Below are positions 18,401 to 31,956 of a stretch of 43,051 nucleotides of DNA, one piece after another. This DNA is from an uncultured Clostridia bacterium (GTDB lineage Bacteria > Bacillota > Clostridia > Oscillospirales > Acutalibacteraceae), in NCBI GenBank assembly GCA_947589365.1, contig CANQAJ010000008.1:1-43051 (forward strand). The letters run 5' to 3'. Below the pieces are notes generated by a model, which was given only the letters and a program-made list of their open reading frames with translations, was not told where the DNA came from and searched no databases. The translations under genes and the position numbers were made by a program. How positions within the stretch are numbered: position 1 is the first letter of the stretch; each line of letters begins with the position of its first letter.

Positions 18401-18946
18401 TCAGTTTATGTACTTTACGGTAAAGTATTCCGGTGCTACATATTCCGCCTGCCATACTCCGTTTTGGGAAAGATAAAGCTTATTGCCGTCCTCAACAAAT
18501 TTTTGTGCTTTGATAACAAGAACAACAGGTTTACCGTGCCTTTTTCCTACTTTTATTGCCGTTTCCAAATCAGGGGATATATGCACAAAACGGCGTGACA
18601 TCGGCTTCAGCCCCTGTTCCGTAATCGAGGGCAAAAATCTTGTCGCCGTACCGTGATAAAGAAGCTCCGGAGGATCCGGACTTTCCATTTCGATTATTAC
18701 ACCGGGAATGGAATGTCCCTGATTTGCCCGTATTTTGCTGTGTGAATTATTGAATGAATAACGACCCTTTGCATCGCTGTCTACGATCTGTTCGATTATA
18801 TCCGTATCTATGTCAGTATATGTTTTTTTCAGAACTTCAATAATTATCGCAGTATCTGCCCACCCTCCGTTAAGATCTATATATTGGGGTTCTGTACTGT
18901 GTCTTAGAAGATAAGAAAGCTGCTTGCTTATGTTGGAAAGATTCAT
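18401..18946 (-). CDS. kptA: RNA 2'-phosphotransferase, Tpt1/KptA family
   Basis: SKQLSYLLRHSTEPQYIDLNGGWADT, SKIRANQGHSIPGV, LYHGTATRFLPSITEQGLKPMSRRFVHIS; start at 18946 preferred. Confidence 0.9.
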   Translation of the reverse strand: MNLSNISKQLSYLLRHSTEPQYIDLNGGWADTAIIIEVLKKTYTDIDTDIIEQIVDSDAKGRYSFNNSHSKIRANQGHSIPGVIIEMESPDPPELLYHGTATRFLPSITEQGLKPMSRRFVHISPDLETAIKVGKRHGKPVVLVIKAQKFVEDGNKLYLSQNGVWQAEYVAPEYFTVKYIN

Positions 18947-19089
18947 ATGTCTTACCCCTTTCATTTTTGTTCCCGATTGAAGTTATTATACTTAATACCA
19001 TATATTTTGTCAAGCATATACGGCAGATAATTTGTACATATCAGCTTACGTAAAAGTTATGCACATATATAAAATAAACATTTTATATA

Positions 19090-19118
19090 TTGAAATTTTC
19101 CGTAATTTATGGTATATT
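19090..19118 (+). promoter_or_regulatory. Putative promoter upstream of eno
   Basis: ttgaaa - 17 nt - tatatt. Confidence 0.55.
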
Positions 19119-19208
19119 TACTATGATGTATTTTTCTTCCATATATGGAAGTCTTAATCGTCATATAGCATTACTCCGTACGGATAGTGCTGTAATATAT
19201 TTTCTTAG

Positions 19209-20528
<1,320 letters not shown>

Positions 20529-20547
20529 TTGAGATTAAATAAAATAA

Positions 20548-20587
20548 ATGCTCTGCGGTTATTATATGGTCGCAGGGCATTATTTTT
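20548..20587 (+). terminator. Terminator after eno
   Basis: atgctctgcg ... cgcagggcat stem then tatttttat. Confidence 0.75.
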
Positions 20588-20671
20588 ATGTGTTTTATTG
20601 TACAAAAACAGGTATTTTATTATTTTGCGGGATGTGATAAAATATATGTAATATAAAAGATGGGGATAGGT

Positions 20672-21289
20672 ATGAAAGTTAAAATATATGCAGGTCTTGT
20701 AAGAAGGATCATTTATGGAAGAAAATTAAAGGAAATGAATTTTTATTTACAGAAAGATGTAGGCGGAAAATATTACAGAAAGCATTATGACGACAATGAC
20801 AAAGAGGGGATAAAGCATATAAGAAAGTTTTGCCGTCACAGATTTCTGCGATGCGTTTTGTGTGATGACAGCATGGAAAGGAGTACAACATACAGGGCAA
20901 ATTTTTTTAAAACTAATAAGGGAATATTCGGAGGAGGAAAATATTATTTTTGTGCTTATTGCGGGCGTGTTCTGTCCAAACGTAAAGCTGCCGTTGATCA
21001 TATCATACCTGTAGCTTTGGCTAACAGTTCTTTGAAGTATAGGAGAATGCTTACTGTGCGTGGAGTAAAAACAGTCAATGATGTACGTAATCTTGCGGCA
21101 AGCTGTTTTAAATGTAATTCAAAAAAAGGCTCAAGCGGCGGATTATGGATAATCAGGGGATATTTCGGAAAATCATGGATAAGAATGATGTTTAAGGAAA
21201 TTATTTTACTGGTTATAGGAAGTGTTGTGCTGTATTATCTATATAAATTTTTGCTTGATATGGCTCTGTTTGATTTTATAATAATATAA
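20672..21289 (+). CDS. HNH endonuclease domain protein with C-terminal hydrophobic segment
   Basis: FCAYCGRVLSKRKAAVDHIIPVALANS...NLAASCFKCNSKKGS; tail MFKEIILLVIGSVVLYYLYKFLLDMALFDFIII. Confidence 0.8.
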   Translation: MKVKIYAGLVRRIIYGRKLKEMNFYLQKDVGGKYYRKHYDDNDKEGIKHIRKFCRHRFLRCVLCDDSMERSTTYRANFFKTNKGIFGGGKYYFCAYCGRVLSKRKAAVDHIIPVALANSSLKYRRMLTVRGVKTVNDVRNLAASCFKCNSKKGSSGGLWIIRGYFGKSWIRMMFKEIILLVIGSVVLYYLYKFLLDMALFDFIII

Positions 21290-21293
21290 GCAA

Positions 21294-21331
21294 AAGCCAC
21301 TGTATCAAAATCCGACACAGTGGCTTAAATT
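21294..21331. terminator. Terminator between convergent HNH and panD genes
   Basis: aagccactgt (21294-21303) pairs with acagtggctt (21317-21326), then aaattttt. Confidence 0.75.
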
Positions 21332-21364
21332 TTTGAATTTATTATAGGAAATAACGGATAAAAC

Positions 21365-21748
21365 TTATTTTAGCAGTCCGTGCTTTTCATAACTTGAAAT
21401 TCTGACGGGACGGTTATCCTCATCAACAAATACAACTTTCGGAGAATGATTTTCAAGCTCCTCCGGAGTCATATCGGCATATGCCATGATTATTACACGG
21501 TCGCCTTTCTGCCCGGAACGTGCGGCAGCACCGTTGAGGCATATAACACCGCTTCCGGCTTCACCCTCTATAACATAGGTTTCAATTCGGCTTCCGCTGT
21601 TTACATTAACAATATGGACGTGTTCGTATTCATAAAGCCCGGCTGCTTTCATAAGGTCGGCGTCAATCGTTACACTCCCGACATAATTCAGCTCAGCCTG
21701 TGTAACTACGACACGGTGAAGCTTGCTTTTAAGTACAGATATTGTCAT
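21365..21748 (-). CDS. panD: Aspartate 1-decarboxylase proenzyme
   Basis: [28 protein letters not shown] with Gly-Ser autocleavage site; [20 protein letters not shown]. Confidence 0.95.
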   Translation of the reverse strand: MTISVLKSKLHRVVVTQAELNYVGSVTIDADLMKAAGLYEYEHVHIVNVNSGSRIETYVIEGEAGSGVICLNGAAARSGQKGDRVIIMAYADMTPEELENHSPKVVFVDEDNRPVRISSYEKHGLLK

Positions 21749-22611
21749 GTTGCACCGCCGTTTCCGATATCCTCTGTGAAGAAGTTATCTATAAGTCTTG
21801 TTTTTCCTATATATACCGCCATGGCACAAAGTGAGGGACGGTCAACTACAGTTATCTGCTGCATGGTTGCGGCATCAACAATCTTAACATAGTCGATCCT
21901 TGCAAGAGGTTCAGTCTGAATTTTTTCTTTCATTGCATTAAGTATAACCGTGCAGTCGGTTTCACCGTTCTGTACAAATTTTATTCCGAGTGCTATAGCT
22001 TGTGAGAGTATAAGTGCAGCCTTGCGTTCTTCTGTATTGAGGTACGTATTTCTCGAGCTTTTTGCAAGACCGTCAGCCTCACGCACGATAGGACAGCCGA
22101 TTATTTCTATATTCATATTAAGATCATCGACCATATGTTTTATAACCGCAAGCTGCTGTGCATCTTTTTTGCCGAAATATGCACGGTCGGGCTGTACAAT
22201 ATTAAACAGTTTTGTTACGACCGTACATACTCCACGAAAATGAACAGGTCTGCTTAATCCGCATAATTCTTCTGTAAGCACAGTCATATCGACAAACGAT
22301 GAGAAGTTTTTGTGATACATTTCATCAGGCTCAGGATTGAATATCAGGTCTGCACCATGCTCCTCGGCAATTTTGGCATCATGTTCAAGATCACGGGGGT
22401 AGCTGTCAAGATCCTCTGTAGGACCAAACTGCATCGGATTTACAAAAACAGAAACGACTGTACGGTCATTATCTCTTTTTGATGCATCCATAAGGCTTGC
22501 ATGCCCTTCGTGGAGATAACCCATTGTAGGGACAAGACCTACACTGAGTCCCTCACTACGCCATTTTTTGACCTGTTCCCGTACATCTGCAACGGTTTTT
22601 ACAATATTCAT
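21745..22611 (-). CDS. panC: Pantothenate synthetase
   Basis: [69 protein letters not shown]. Confidence 0.96.
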   Translation of the reverse strand: MNIVKTVADVREQVKKWRSEGLSVGLVPTMGYLHEGHASLMDASKRDNDRTVVSVFVNPMQFGPTEDLDSYPRDLEHDAKIAEEHGADLIFNPEPDEMYHKNFSSFVDMTVLTEELCGLSRPVHFRGVCTVVTKLFNIVQPDRAYFGKKDAQQLAVIKHMVDDLNMNIEIIGCPIVREADGLAKSSRNTYLNTEERKAALILSQAIALGIKFVQNGETDCTVILNAMKEKIQTEPLARIDYVKIVDAATMQQITVVDRPSLCAMAVYIGKTRLIDNFFTEDIGNGGAT

Positions 22612-23456
22612 TTATTTTTTCCTCTTTCCTTTTTTATTTGTTCTATAACATCATCATCAACGGAATATGTATGTTCATCTGCCGGGAAGCTTCCCGATTC
22701 GGTTTCCTGTATATAAGCACTGAAGCCCTCACGCATAAGGCTGCCGACATCAGCAAATTTTTTGGCAAACTTCGGAGTATGTCCTGTTGTAAGACCAAGC
22801 ATATCCTGATATACAAGTACTTGACCGTCACAAGCATTTCCGGCTCCTATTCCTATTGTCGGAATTGTCAGCTCCTTCGTTATGATTTCCGCAAGCTTTG
22901 CGGGTATACATTCAAGCACAACGGCACAGGCACCCGCCTCCTGTATCAGAAGTGCATCATCTATAATTTTTGCCGCACGTTCATAATTTTTTCCCTGAAC
23001 CTTAAATCCGCCGAAAACATTTACGGATTGCGGTGTAAGTCCGAGATGACCCACAACGGGTATTGAAGAGTCGACTATGGCTTTTATCTGTTCGCATACT
23101 TCTGCACCGCCCTCAAGCTTGACAGCCTGAGCACCACCCTCTTTTATGAGTCGACCCGCATTTACAACGGCGTCATATACGCTTGTCTGATATGACATAA
23201 ACGGCATATCTGCAACGACAAAGGCGTTTTTTGCACCCCTTGAAACTGCTTTTGTATGGTGGAGCATATCCTCCATGGTTACGGGCAGGGTATTGTCATA
23301 TCCGAGCATGACCATACCGAGAGAATCCCCTACAAGTATAGAATTTACACCGCACTCATCCTCTATTCGTGCGGTTGTATAATCGTAAGCGGTAAGCATC
23401 GTGATTTTTTTACCCGATTGCTTCTGCGAAAGTAGGGTAGATACTGTATTTTTCAT
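22608..23456 (-). CDS. panB: 3-methyl-2-oxobutanoate hydroxymethyltransferase
   Basis: [56 protein letters not shown]; start 23456 with gggag RBS preferred over 23522. Confidence 0.95.
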   Translation of the reverse strand: MKNTVSTLLSQKQSGKKITMLTAYDYTTARIEDECGVNSILVGDSLGMVMLGYDNTLPVTMEDMLHHTKAVSRGAKNAFVVADMPFMSYQTSVYDAVVNAGRLIKEGGAQAVKLEGGAEVCEQIKAIVDSSIPVVGHLGLTPQSVNVFGGFKVQGKNYERAAKIIDDALLIQEAGACAVVLECIPAKLAEIITKELTIPTIGIGAGNACDGQVLVYQDMLGLTTGHTPKFAKKFADVGSLMREGFSAYIQETESGSFPADEHTYSVDDDVIEQIKKERGKNK

Positions 23457-23645
23457 AATAAAGACTCCCTTTTTGATGTTACTGTTCCTCACGGATACAA
23501 TACATCCTATAGTATGGCACAATTTTGCGGAAAATTCAAGTATCGGAGTGTAATTTTACTTATTTACTGTTTAAACAAAATATAAAAAAGAACGGGTACA
23601 GTTATAATTATTGAGAAAATACATATAATATAAAAAATATACTAT

Positions 23646-24218
23646 ATGGTGGTGGAAGATTTGCCAAAATATAACAGTAGTAATATGTCAGAGGTCGCAA
23701 AGACGGCGGCGGATATTTCCGATTCCGTAAAAGGAAGTTGGTTAGCCGACAAAATAAAAAAATACAGGACGTACATTATATCAATTGCAATTGCTTTAGG
23801 CGTCGGAGTGCTTGGCGGCATAATAACTTCCCTTGGTATGCCGCGATTTTCACAACTCACACAGCCGCCCCTGTCACCTCCGCCGTTTCTGTTTCCTATA
23901 GTATGGACAGTGCTGTATACCCTTATGGGAATAGGTGCGGCAAGGATTTATATTAAAAATGATAAAAAGCTGTCGAAAGAGCTTCTTATTTATGCAGTGC
24001 AGCTGTTTTTTAATTTCTTCTGGACAGTATTCTTTTTCGGATTTGGTGCTTATCTGTTTTCATTTATATGGATAGCGGCATTATGGGCATTGGTTCTTGC
24101 TATGATAATAAGTTTTTATAAGAAAGATAAAATATCCGGTCTTATACAGATACCGTATCTTTTATGGCTGGCTTTTGCGGCTTATCTGAATTTTGGAATA
24201 TATTTATTGAACAGATAG
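23646..24218 (+). CDS. TspO/MBR family protein
   Basis: QPPLSPPPFLFPIVWTVLYTLMGIGAARIY; five TM helices; QLFFNFFWTVFFFGFGAYLFSFIWI; LWLAFAAYLNFGIYLLN. Confidence 0.9.
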   Translation: MVVEDLPKYNSSNMSEVAKTAADISDSVKGSWLADKIKKYRTYIISIAIALGVGVLGGIITSLGMPRFSQLTQPPLSPPPFLFPIVWTVLYTLMGIGAARIYIKNDKKLSKELLIYAVQLFFNFFWTVFFFGFGAYLFSFIWIAALWALVLAMIISFYKKDKISGLIQIPYLLWLAFAAYLNFGIYLLNR

Positions 24219-24231
24219 ATAGGGTAAAATA

Positions 24232-24278
24232 AATACTGTCGCACAGGTGAAAAGCCACCGTGTACGACAGTATTTTTT
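24232..24278. terminator. Terminator between convergent tspO and gdhA
   Basis: aatactgtcg (24232-24241) pairs with cgacagtatt (24265-24274), then T tract. Confidence 0.8.
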
Positions 24279-24304
24279 GATTGGTATTTAAAAGTTTGTG
24301 TAAA

Positions 24305-25648
<1,344 letters not shown>

Positions 25649-25745
25649 TTAGATTTAATGAAATTTTTTTATAATGCACTTGCACAATTTCCATGCGGAA
25701 ACTGAATGTGTTATGCACCTTTGCGTAGCATTCGACGCAATAATC

Positions 25746-25774
25746 ATTGTATCATACTTTAGTCGGATAATCAA
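25746..25774 (-). promoter_or_regulatory. Putative promoter of gdhA
   Basis: Minus strand ttgatt - 17 nt - tacaat. Confidence 0.5.
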
Positions 25775-25991
25775 GTAAAATTTTCCTTAATTTTGAAAGA
25801 TTTAATAAAAAACTTGCATATCATTCTTGTGATTTATCGTATTTGCTTTCCGTGTCCCGAACTGAACTGCATTTCGGATCAAACTGTTCTTTTATATCCT
25901 ATCAATTTTGTGCAAAAAGGTGTAAAAATTAATAAAAAAACCTTAATATATTGTTGTTTATGTCAAAAAATAATTCAATCGGGATAATTGC

Positions 25992-26021
25992 TTGCTTAAA
26001 TAGTCCGAGGTGTTGTATAAT
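25992..26021 (+). promoter_or_regulatory. Putative promoter of the purine cluster
   Basis: ttgctt - 18 nt - tataat, ~80 nt upstream of purC ATG. Confidence 0.45.
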
Positions 26022-26103
26022 TAGGTGTAGTTGTTTTTTGATTTCGATTTTCAGTGAGGATTGTCCGCACTGTATCGAGCGTACATTGAAGGGAGAAATA
26101 TTT

Positions 26104-26817
26104 ATGGAAAAGTCAGAGCTTCTTTACGAGGGAAAGGCAAAAAAGGTATATTCTACGGCAGATCCCGAGCTTTACATCGTTGAGTATAAGGATGATGCTA
26201 CAGCATTCAATGGTCTTAAAAAGGGATCGATAACCGGCAAGGGTGTTGTCAATAACAGAATGTCCGATTTTATGTTCAGGCTCCTTGAGGAAAAGGGAAT
26301 ACATACTCATTATGTTGAGGAGCTTAATGACAGAGAAACAGTTGTAAAGAAAGTAAAGATAGTACCCCTTGAGGTGATTATAAGAAATAAGGCGGCCGGC
26401 TCTATGGCTAAACGTCTCGGTCTTGAGGAGGGTATGGAGCTTAAGACAACCGTTCTTGAATTTTCCTATAAGGATGACGAGCTTGGCGATCCGCTTATAA
26501 ATTCCTATCATGCGGTTGCAATAGGTGCGGCAAGCTGGGAGGATATTGACACCATAAGCAAAATGGCTCTTGATATAAATAAGTATATGGTAGAGTTTTT
26601 TGAAAGCGTTGGAGTAGAGCTTATCGACTTTAAGCTTGAATTTGGTAAGACATCAAGCGGTGAGATAATACTTGCGGATGAGATTTCTCCCGACACCTGC
26701 CGTTTCTGGGATATAAAGACCCATGAGAAGCTTGATAAGGATCGTTTCCGCCGTGATCTCGGAGGAGTAGAGGAAGCATATGCGGAAATGATGCGAAGAA
26801 TAGGTCTTGGAAACTAA
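26104..26817 (+). CDS. purC: Phosphoribosylaminoimidazole-succinocarboxamide synthase
   Basis: [79 protein letters not shown]. Confidence 0.96.
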   Translation: MEKSELLYEGKAKKVYSTADPELYIVEYKDDATAFNGLKKGSITGKGVVNNRMSDFMFRLLEEKGIHTHYVEELNDRETVVKKVKIVPLEVIIRNKAAGSMAKRLGLEEGMELKTTVLEFSYKDDELGDPLINSYHAVAIGAASWEDIDTISKMALDINKYMVEFFESVGVELIDFKLEFGKTSSGEIILADEISPDTCRFWDIKTHEKLDKDRFRRDLGGVEEAYAEMMRRIGLGN

Positions 26818-26833
26818 GCTTTAAGAGTGTGGG

Positions 26834-28345
26834 GTGAACTCTTTGGAAATTGATTCACAGGAGTATTTTTCCGAGGAGCTGCATGAGGAATGCGGCGTAT
26901 TCGGAATATACGGAGATGACAGTCTTTCTCCGGCTTATGCCTGTTATAACGGACTTCTTGCTTTGCAGCACAGAGGTCAGGAAAGTTGTGGCATAGCTGT
27001 AAATGACAGGGGTGTTGTATCCGGATATAAAAATATGGGACTGGTGAGCGAAGTATTTAGTAATGAAGTGCTAAATTCGCTCAGCGGTCAGATGGCTATA
27101 TCTCATGTTAGGTATTCTACGGCAGGCGGCAGTGTGCGTGAAAACTCACAGCCGCTTGTTATGCGTTATGTAAAGGGAACACTTTCCATTGCACATAACG
27201 GTAATCTTACAAATGCCTATGATTTACGCAGAGAGCTTGAGATGCGCGGTGCGATTTTTCAGACAACAATAGATTCCGAGGTCATTGCATATCTTATAGC
27301 GAGAGAAAGGGTTAAATCCGGTTCCGTTGAGGCAGCCGTCGAACGTACAATGGGACAAATTGACGGTGCATATTCACTTTTGGTGATGAGTCCGCAGAAG
27401 ATTATTGCAGCCCGTGACCCTCACGGCTTCCGACCGCTTTGTATGGGCAAACTCGGAAACAGCGTTGTATTTGCCTCCGAAAGCTGTGCACTTGCAGCCT
27501 GTGGGGCAGAATTTGTGCGTGATATAGAACCCGGGGAAATAGTTGTTGTTGACGAAAACGGAACACATTCCATAAAAACCCGTATGAATAAGGCTGTGAA
27601 AAAATCCCTTTGTGTTTTTGAGTATATTTATTTTGCAAGGACAGATTCCGAGATAGACGGAATAAGCGTATACGGGGCGAGGAAGGAAGCCGGAAGAATA
27701 CTTGCAAGGGAATTTCCCGTTGAAGCGGATATAGTTATCGGTGTTCCCGAATCCGGAATAGATGCCGCTATCGGCTACAGTGAGGAATCGGGTATTCCGT
27801 ATGAAAAAGGTATAGTTAAAAACGGATACATAGGAAGAACTTTTATAAAACCGACACAGAAGGAAAGAGCTAAAAGTGTACGCCTTAAGCTTAATCCGCT
27901 GAGATCTGTTCTTGAGGGAAAAAGGGTGGTTGTTATAGATGACTCAATTGTCCGGGGAACTACCTGTGACAGAATTGTAAAAATGCTGAGAAATGCAGGA
28001 GCAAAGGAAGTGCATTTACGCATAAGCTCACCGCCTTTTATATGGCCGTGCTTTTACGGAACGGATATCCCGAGCAGAGGGGAGCTTATTGCGGTCAAGC
28101 ATACAATAGATGAAATATGTGAGCTTACGGGGGCTGACTCTCTCGGTTTTCTTCCTCCGGATAAGCTCGGAGATATGCTTGAGGGACAGAATACCGGATT
28201 TTGCGATGCCTGTTTTTCCGGAAATTACCCGACAAAAATTCCCAAAAAAATGCTTGAGGGAAAGGAACGGGGCGGTGTGGATTTTGATAAGAAGATCACC
28301 CGTGAAAAATTCGATAAATCAGTATGTCAGGGTAAAGAGGCGTAG
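26834..28345 (+). CDS. purF: Amidophosphoribosyltransferase (GTG start)
   Basis: EECGVFGIYGDDSLSPAYACYNGLLALQHRGQESCGIAV; VVIDDSIVRGTTCDRIVKMLRNAGAKEVHLRISSPP. Confidence 0.96.
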   Translation: MNSLEIDSQEYFSEELHEECGVFGIYGDDSLSPAYACYNGLLALQHRGQESCGIAVNDRGVVSGYKNMGLVSEVFSNEVLNSLSGQMAISHVRYSTAGGSVRENSQPLVMRYVKGTLSIAHNGNLTNAYDLRRELEMRGAIFQTTIDSEVIAYLIARERVKSGSVEAAVERTMGQIDGAYSLLVMSPQKIIAARDPHGFRPLCMGKLGNSVVFASESCALAACGAEFVRDIEPGEIVVVDENGTHSIKTRMNKAVKKSLCVFEYIYFARTDSEIDGISVYGARKEAGRILAREFPVEADIVIGVPESGIDAAIGYSEESGIPYEKGIVKNGYIGRTFIKPTQKERAKSVRLKLNPLRSVLEGKRVVVIDDSIVRGTTCDRIVKMLRNAGAKEVHLRISSPPFIWPCFYGTDIPSRGELIAVKHTIDEICELTGADSLGFLPPDKLGDMLEGQNTGFCDACFSGNYPTKIPKKMLEGKERGGVDFDKKITREKFDKSVCQGKEA

Positions 28346-28377
28346 TACCCGATAATTTTCAGAGAGGTGTATGGTTA

Positions 28378-29808
28378 ATGAGAGATACATATGAATCACC
28401 GCTTTCTTCAAGATATGCGGATAAGGAAATGAAATATATATTTTCTCCGGATAAGAAATTCAGGACATGGAGAAGGCTCTGGATCGCTCTTGCGGAGGCG
28501 GAGCGTGAGCTTGGTCTTGACATTACACAGGAGCAGATAGACGAGCTTAAGGCTCATGCCGATGATATAAATTACGAGGTTGCCGAGGAGAGAGAAAAGC
28601 TGGTTCGTCATGATGTCATGTCGCACGTTTATGCTTATGGTGTTCAATGTCCCAATGCAAAGGGTATAATCCACCTTGGGGCTACATCCTGCTATGTGGG
28701 CGACAATACCGATGTTATAATAATGACCGAGGCTTTGAAAATAGTAGAGAAAAAGCTTGTGGGTACAATCCGTATGCTTTCTGAGTTTGCAGATAAATAT
28801 AAGTCTCTGCCAACGCTTGCATACACTCATTTTCAGCCTGCACAGCCCACCACCGTCGGCAAAAGAGCTACACTGTGGATACAGGATCTTCTGATGGATC
28901 TTGAGGATGTTCAGTATGTCCTCGGCGGAATGAAGCTTTTGGGATGTAAGGGAACAACAGGTACACAGGCGAGCTTCCTTGAGCTTTTTGACGGCGACCA
29001 TGAAAAATGCAAAAAGCTTGATAAGCTTATTGCCGAAAAAATGGGTTACAGTGACTGTTTTGCAGTATCGGGACAAACCTATTCGAGAAAGCTTGACAGT
29101 CGTGTCCTCAATGTTCTTGCGGGAATTGCACAGAGTGCGGCAAAGTTCTCAAATGACATAAGACTGCTTCAGCATATGAAAGAGATAGAGGAGCCGTTTG
29201 AGAAAAATCAGATCGGTTCGTCTGCAATGGCGTATAAACGTAATCCTATGCGTTCGGAGCGTATGGCTTCACTCGCAAGATATGTAATGGCGGATGTGCT
29301 GAACCCGTATATTACAGCGGCAACACAGTGGTTTGAAAGAACGCTTGACGACTCGGCAAATAAGAGATTGAGCATACCGGAGGCGTTTCTTGCCGTTGAT
29401 GCTATACTTAATCTCTATATGAATGTAAGTAACGGTCTGGTTGTATATGATAAAGTAGTAACTGCACATCTTAAGGATGAGCTTCCGTTTATGGCGACCG
29501 AAAATATCATGATGGATGCGGTAAAGAGAGGTGGTGACAGACAAGAACTGCACGAAAAAATCAGAGAACATTCAATGGCAGCTTCACGTGTAATCAAAGC
29601 TGATGGGGGAAAGAATGATCTTCTTGAAAGAATAGCGGGAGATCCTTCATTCGGAGTTACGCTTGAAGAACTTGAATCAATTCTTCTTCCCGAAAAATAT
29701 GTTGGAAGAGCACCGCAGCAAACAGAAGATTTTTTAAAGGAAACGGTTGCTCCGGCACTTGCACAATATGAAGATATAAAAACAGAAACAGCAGAAATAA
29801 ATGTATAA
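28378..29808 (+). CDS. purB: Adenylosuccinate lyase
   Basis: SPLSSRYADKEMKYIFSPDKKFRTWRRLWIALAEAERELG; GSSAMAYKRNPMRSER. Confidence 0.95.
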   Translation: MRDTYESPLSSRYADKEMKYIFSPDKKFRTWRRLWIALAEAERELGLDITQEQIDELKAHADDINYEVAEEREKLVRHDVMSHVYAYGVQCPNAKGIIHLGATSCYVGDNTDVIIMTEALKIVEKKLVGTIRMLSEFADKYKSLPTLAYTHFQPAQPTTVGKRATLWIQDLLMDLEDVQYVLGGMKLLGCKGTTGTQASFLELFDGDHEKCKKLDKLIAEKMGYSDCFAVSGQTYSRKLDSRVLNVLAGIAQSAAKFSNDIRLLQHMKEIEEPFEKNQIGSSAMAYKRNPMRSERMASLARYVMADVLNPYITAATQWFERTLDDSANKRLSIPEAFLAVDAILNLYMNVSNGLVVYDKVVTAHLKDELPFMATENIMMDAVKRGGDRQELHEKIREHSMAASRVIKADGGKNDLLERIAGDPSFGVTLEELESILLPEKYVGRAPQQTEDFLKETVAPALAQYEDIKTETAEINV

Positions 29809-29829
29809 TTAATTTAAGGGGTGTTTATT

Positions 29830-30585
29830 ATGGTACAATCAAATATTTTTAATACCACATCTGCTCATAGTGTAACAAAACAGATGGGTTGTTTTTCGGT
29901 AATTGAATACGGAAGAGATCTTTCGGTAAAACCGGAGTCGGCTCAGACTGCCTATTTTATGAGTAAAATGGGTGTACATAAAAAGCAGGTTGTAGCGGAT
30001 CTCAACAATTCGGGTATTATACTTCAGGCGGGAGCAATGCAGATTATTTCCGGTAATGTTGAGGTTGCTACAAATGTAAAGGGTGCGGGAGATCTTTTCA
30101 AAAGACTGGTCGGCGGTGCGGTAACCGGAGAAAGTGCTATAAAGCCGAGATACACCGGAACAGGTCAGGTTATTTTTGAACCGACATATAAATATATCCT
30201 TCTTGAGAATCTTGCCGACTGGAACGGTGCCATGACGATTGAGGATGGATTATTTCTTGCTTGTAATGATACCGTCGATATGAAGGTTACTGCAAGATCG
30301 AGCTTTTCCTCGGCCGTTGCCGGAGGAGAGGGACTTTTCAATAATACGATGATAGGACAGGGAATAGTTGTCCTTGAAAGTCCCGTGCCGTCAACGGAGC
30401 TCATGGTATTTGATCTTAATAATGATGTCCTTAAGATAGACGGAAATATGGCAATAGCATGGTCGCAAAGCCTTAACTTTACAGTAGAACGCACGACAAA
30501 AACTCTTGTCGGTTCTGCCGCTTCGGGTGAGGGTCTTGTCAATGTTTACAGGGGTACGGGACGTGTTCTTGTTGCTCCGGTGTGA
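29830..30585 (+). CDS. AIM24 family protein
   Basis: GVHKKQVVADLNNSGIILQAGAMQIISGNVEVATNVKGAGDLFKRLVGGAVTGESAIKPRYTGTGQVIFEPTYKYILLENL. Confidence 0.8.
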   Translation: MVQSNIFNTTSAHSVTKQMGCFSVIEYGRDLSVKPESAQTAYFMSKMGVHKKQVVADLNNSGIILQAGAMQIISGNVEVATNVKGAGDLFKRLVGGAVTGESAIKPRYTGTGQVIFEPTYKYILLENLADWNGAMTIEDGLFLACNDTVDMKVTARSSFSSAVAGGEGLFNNTMIGQGIVVLESPVPSTELMVFDLNNDVLKIDGNMAIAWSQSLNFTVERTTKTLVGSAASGEGLVNVYRGTGRVLVAPV

Positions 30586-30660
30586 TTGCACGGAACAGAT
30601 TTACCCGTTAAATACCGTGCAAATTAAAAATAATGTTTGGAACGAAAGGTAGGCAAAAAA

Positions 30661-31941
30661 ATGGTAAGAGCAATAGTCGGTGCCAACTGGGGCGATGAGG
30701 GTAAGGGAAAGATTACGGATATGCTTGCTCAGGATTCGGATATGGTTATCCGTTTCCAGGGAGGCAGCAATGCCGGTCATACCATAATAAATAATTACGG
30801 AAAATTTGCACTTCATCAGCTCCCGTCCGGGGTATTTAATGAAAAGACAACCAACATAATCGGTAACGGAGTTGCCCTCAGTGTTGAAAATCTTATAAAG
30901 GAAATTAACTCTCTTATTAATAGCGGAGTCCCGAAGATGCATATACTTGTATCGGACAGGGCACAGATAGTTATGCCGTATCATGTTCTTTTTGACTGCT
31001 ATGAGGAGGAAAGACTTTCTTCAAGAAGCTTCGGTTCTACAAAATCAGGTATAGCTCCGTTTTATTCGGATAAGTTTTCAAAAATCGGTTTTCAGGTAAA
31101 TGAGCTTTTTGATGATGAAGAGGGACTCAGGGATAAGCTGGAAAGAATACTTGAGGTAAAAAATGCTATAGTAACCAATGTGTATCACAAGGAACCCGTA
31201 AGTGCGGATGAGATGTTTGAAAAGCTTATGGAATATAAAGAGGCTCTTGCACCTTATGTTGCAAATACCTTTGATATTGTGCATGATGCGGTGATAAGCG
31301 GAAAGAATATTCTTCTTGAGGGGCAGCTCGGCTCACTTAAGGATACCGATTTCGGAATCTACCCTATGGTAACATCATCGAATACGATAGCCGGCTATGG
31401 TGCGGTAGGTGCAGGCGGTATCCCGCCGTATGAAATTAAAGATATTATAACAGTTGTAAAGGCATATTCAAGCTCTGTCGGAGCAGGTGAGTTTGTCAGC
31501 GAAATATTCGGAGAGGAAGCGGAGAATCTTCGCAAAAGAGGAGGCGACGGCGGAGAATACGGAGCAACAACAGGCAGACCCAGAAGAATGGGTTGGCTTG
31601 ACCTTGTTGCAACACGCTACGGCTGTAAGGTTCAGGGTGCTACGCAGGTTGCGTTTACCGTACTTGATGCACTCGGATATCTTGACGAAATTCCCGTTTG
31701 TGTCGCATATGAGCTTGACGGTGAAAAAATAGATTATTTCCCGTCCACGACAAAACTCAAGAGAGCAAAGCCTGTTCTTGAGGTATTGCCGGGCTGGAAA
31801 TGCGATATAAGAGGAATAAGAAAATATGACGAGCTGCCGGAAAATTGCCGGAGGTATATTGAATTTGCGGAAAAGGCAGTCGGTGTTCCTTTTACAATGA
31901 TTTCAAACGGTCCCAAGCGTGAGGATATAATTTACAGATAA
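30661..31941 (+). CDS. purA: Adenylosuccinate synthase
   Basis: VRAIVGANWGDEGKGKITDMLAQDSDMVIRFQGGSNAGHTI; TTGRPRRMGWLD. Confidence 0.96.
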   Translation: MVRAIVGANWGDEGKGKITDMLAQDSDMVIRFQGGSNAGHTIINNYGKFALHQLPSGVFNEKTTNIIGNGVALSVENLIKEINSLINSGVPKMHILVSDRAQIVMPYHVLFDCYEEERLSSRSFGSTKSGIAPFYSDKFSKIGFQVNELFDDEEGLRDKLERILEVKNAIVTNVYHKEPVSADEMFEKLMEYKEALAPYVANTFDIVHDAVISGKNILLEGQLGSLKDTDFGIYPMVTSSNTIAGYGAVGAGGIPPYEIKDIITVVKAYSSSVGAGEFVSEIFGEEAENLRKRGGDGGEYGATTGRPRRMGWLDLVATRYGCKVQGATQVAFTVLDALGYLDEIPVCVAYELDGEKIDYFPSTTKLKRAKPVLEVLPGWKCDIRGIRKYDELPENCRRYIEFAEKAVGVPFTMISNGPKREDIIYR

Positions 31942-31956
31942 GCCGGAGGGATTTGT

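Noticed and set aside
26022-26103. Possible purine riboswitch in the purC leader
   Set aside because: No conserved guanine/adenine, PRPP or ZTP riboswitch core could be recognised; leader is also short.
28408-29076. 222-aa minus-strand ORF
   Set aside because: Antisense to purB; no plausible start context or domain.
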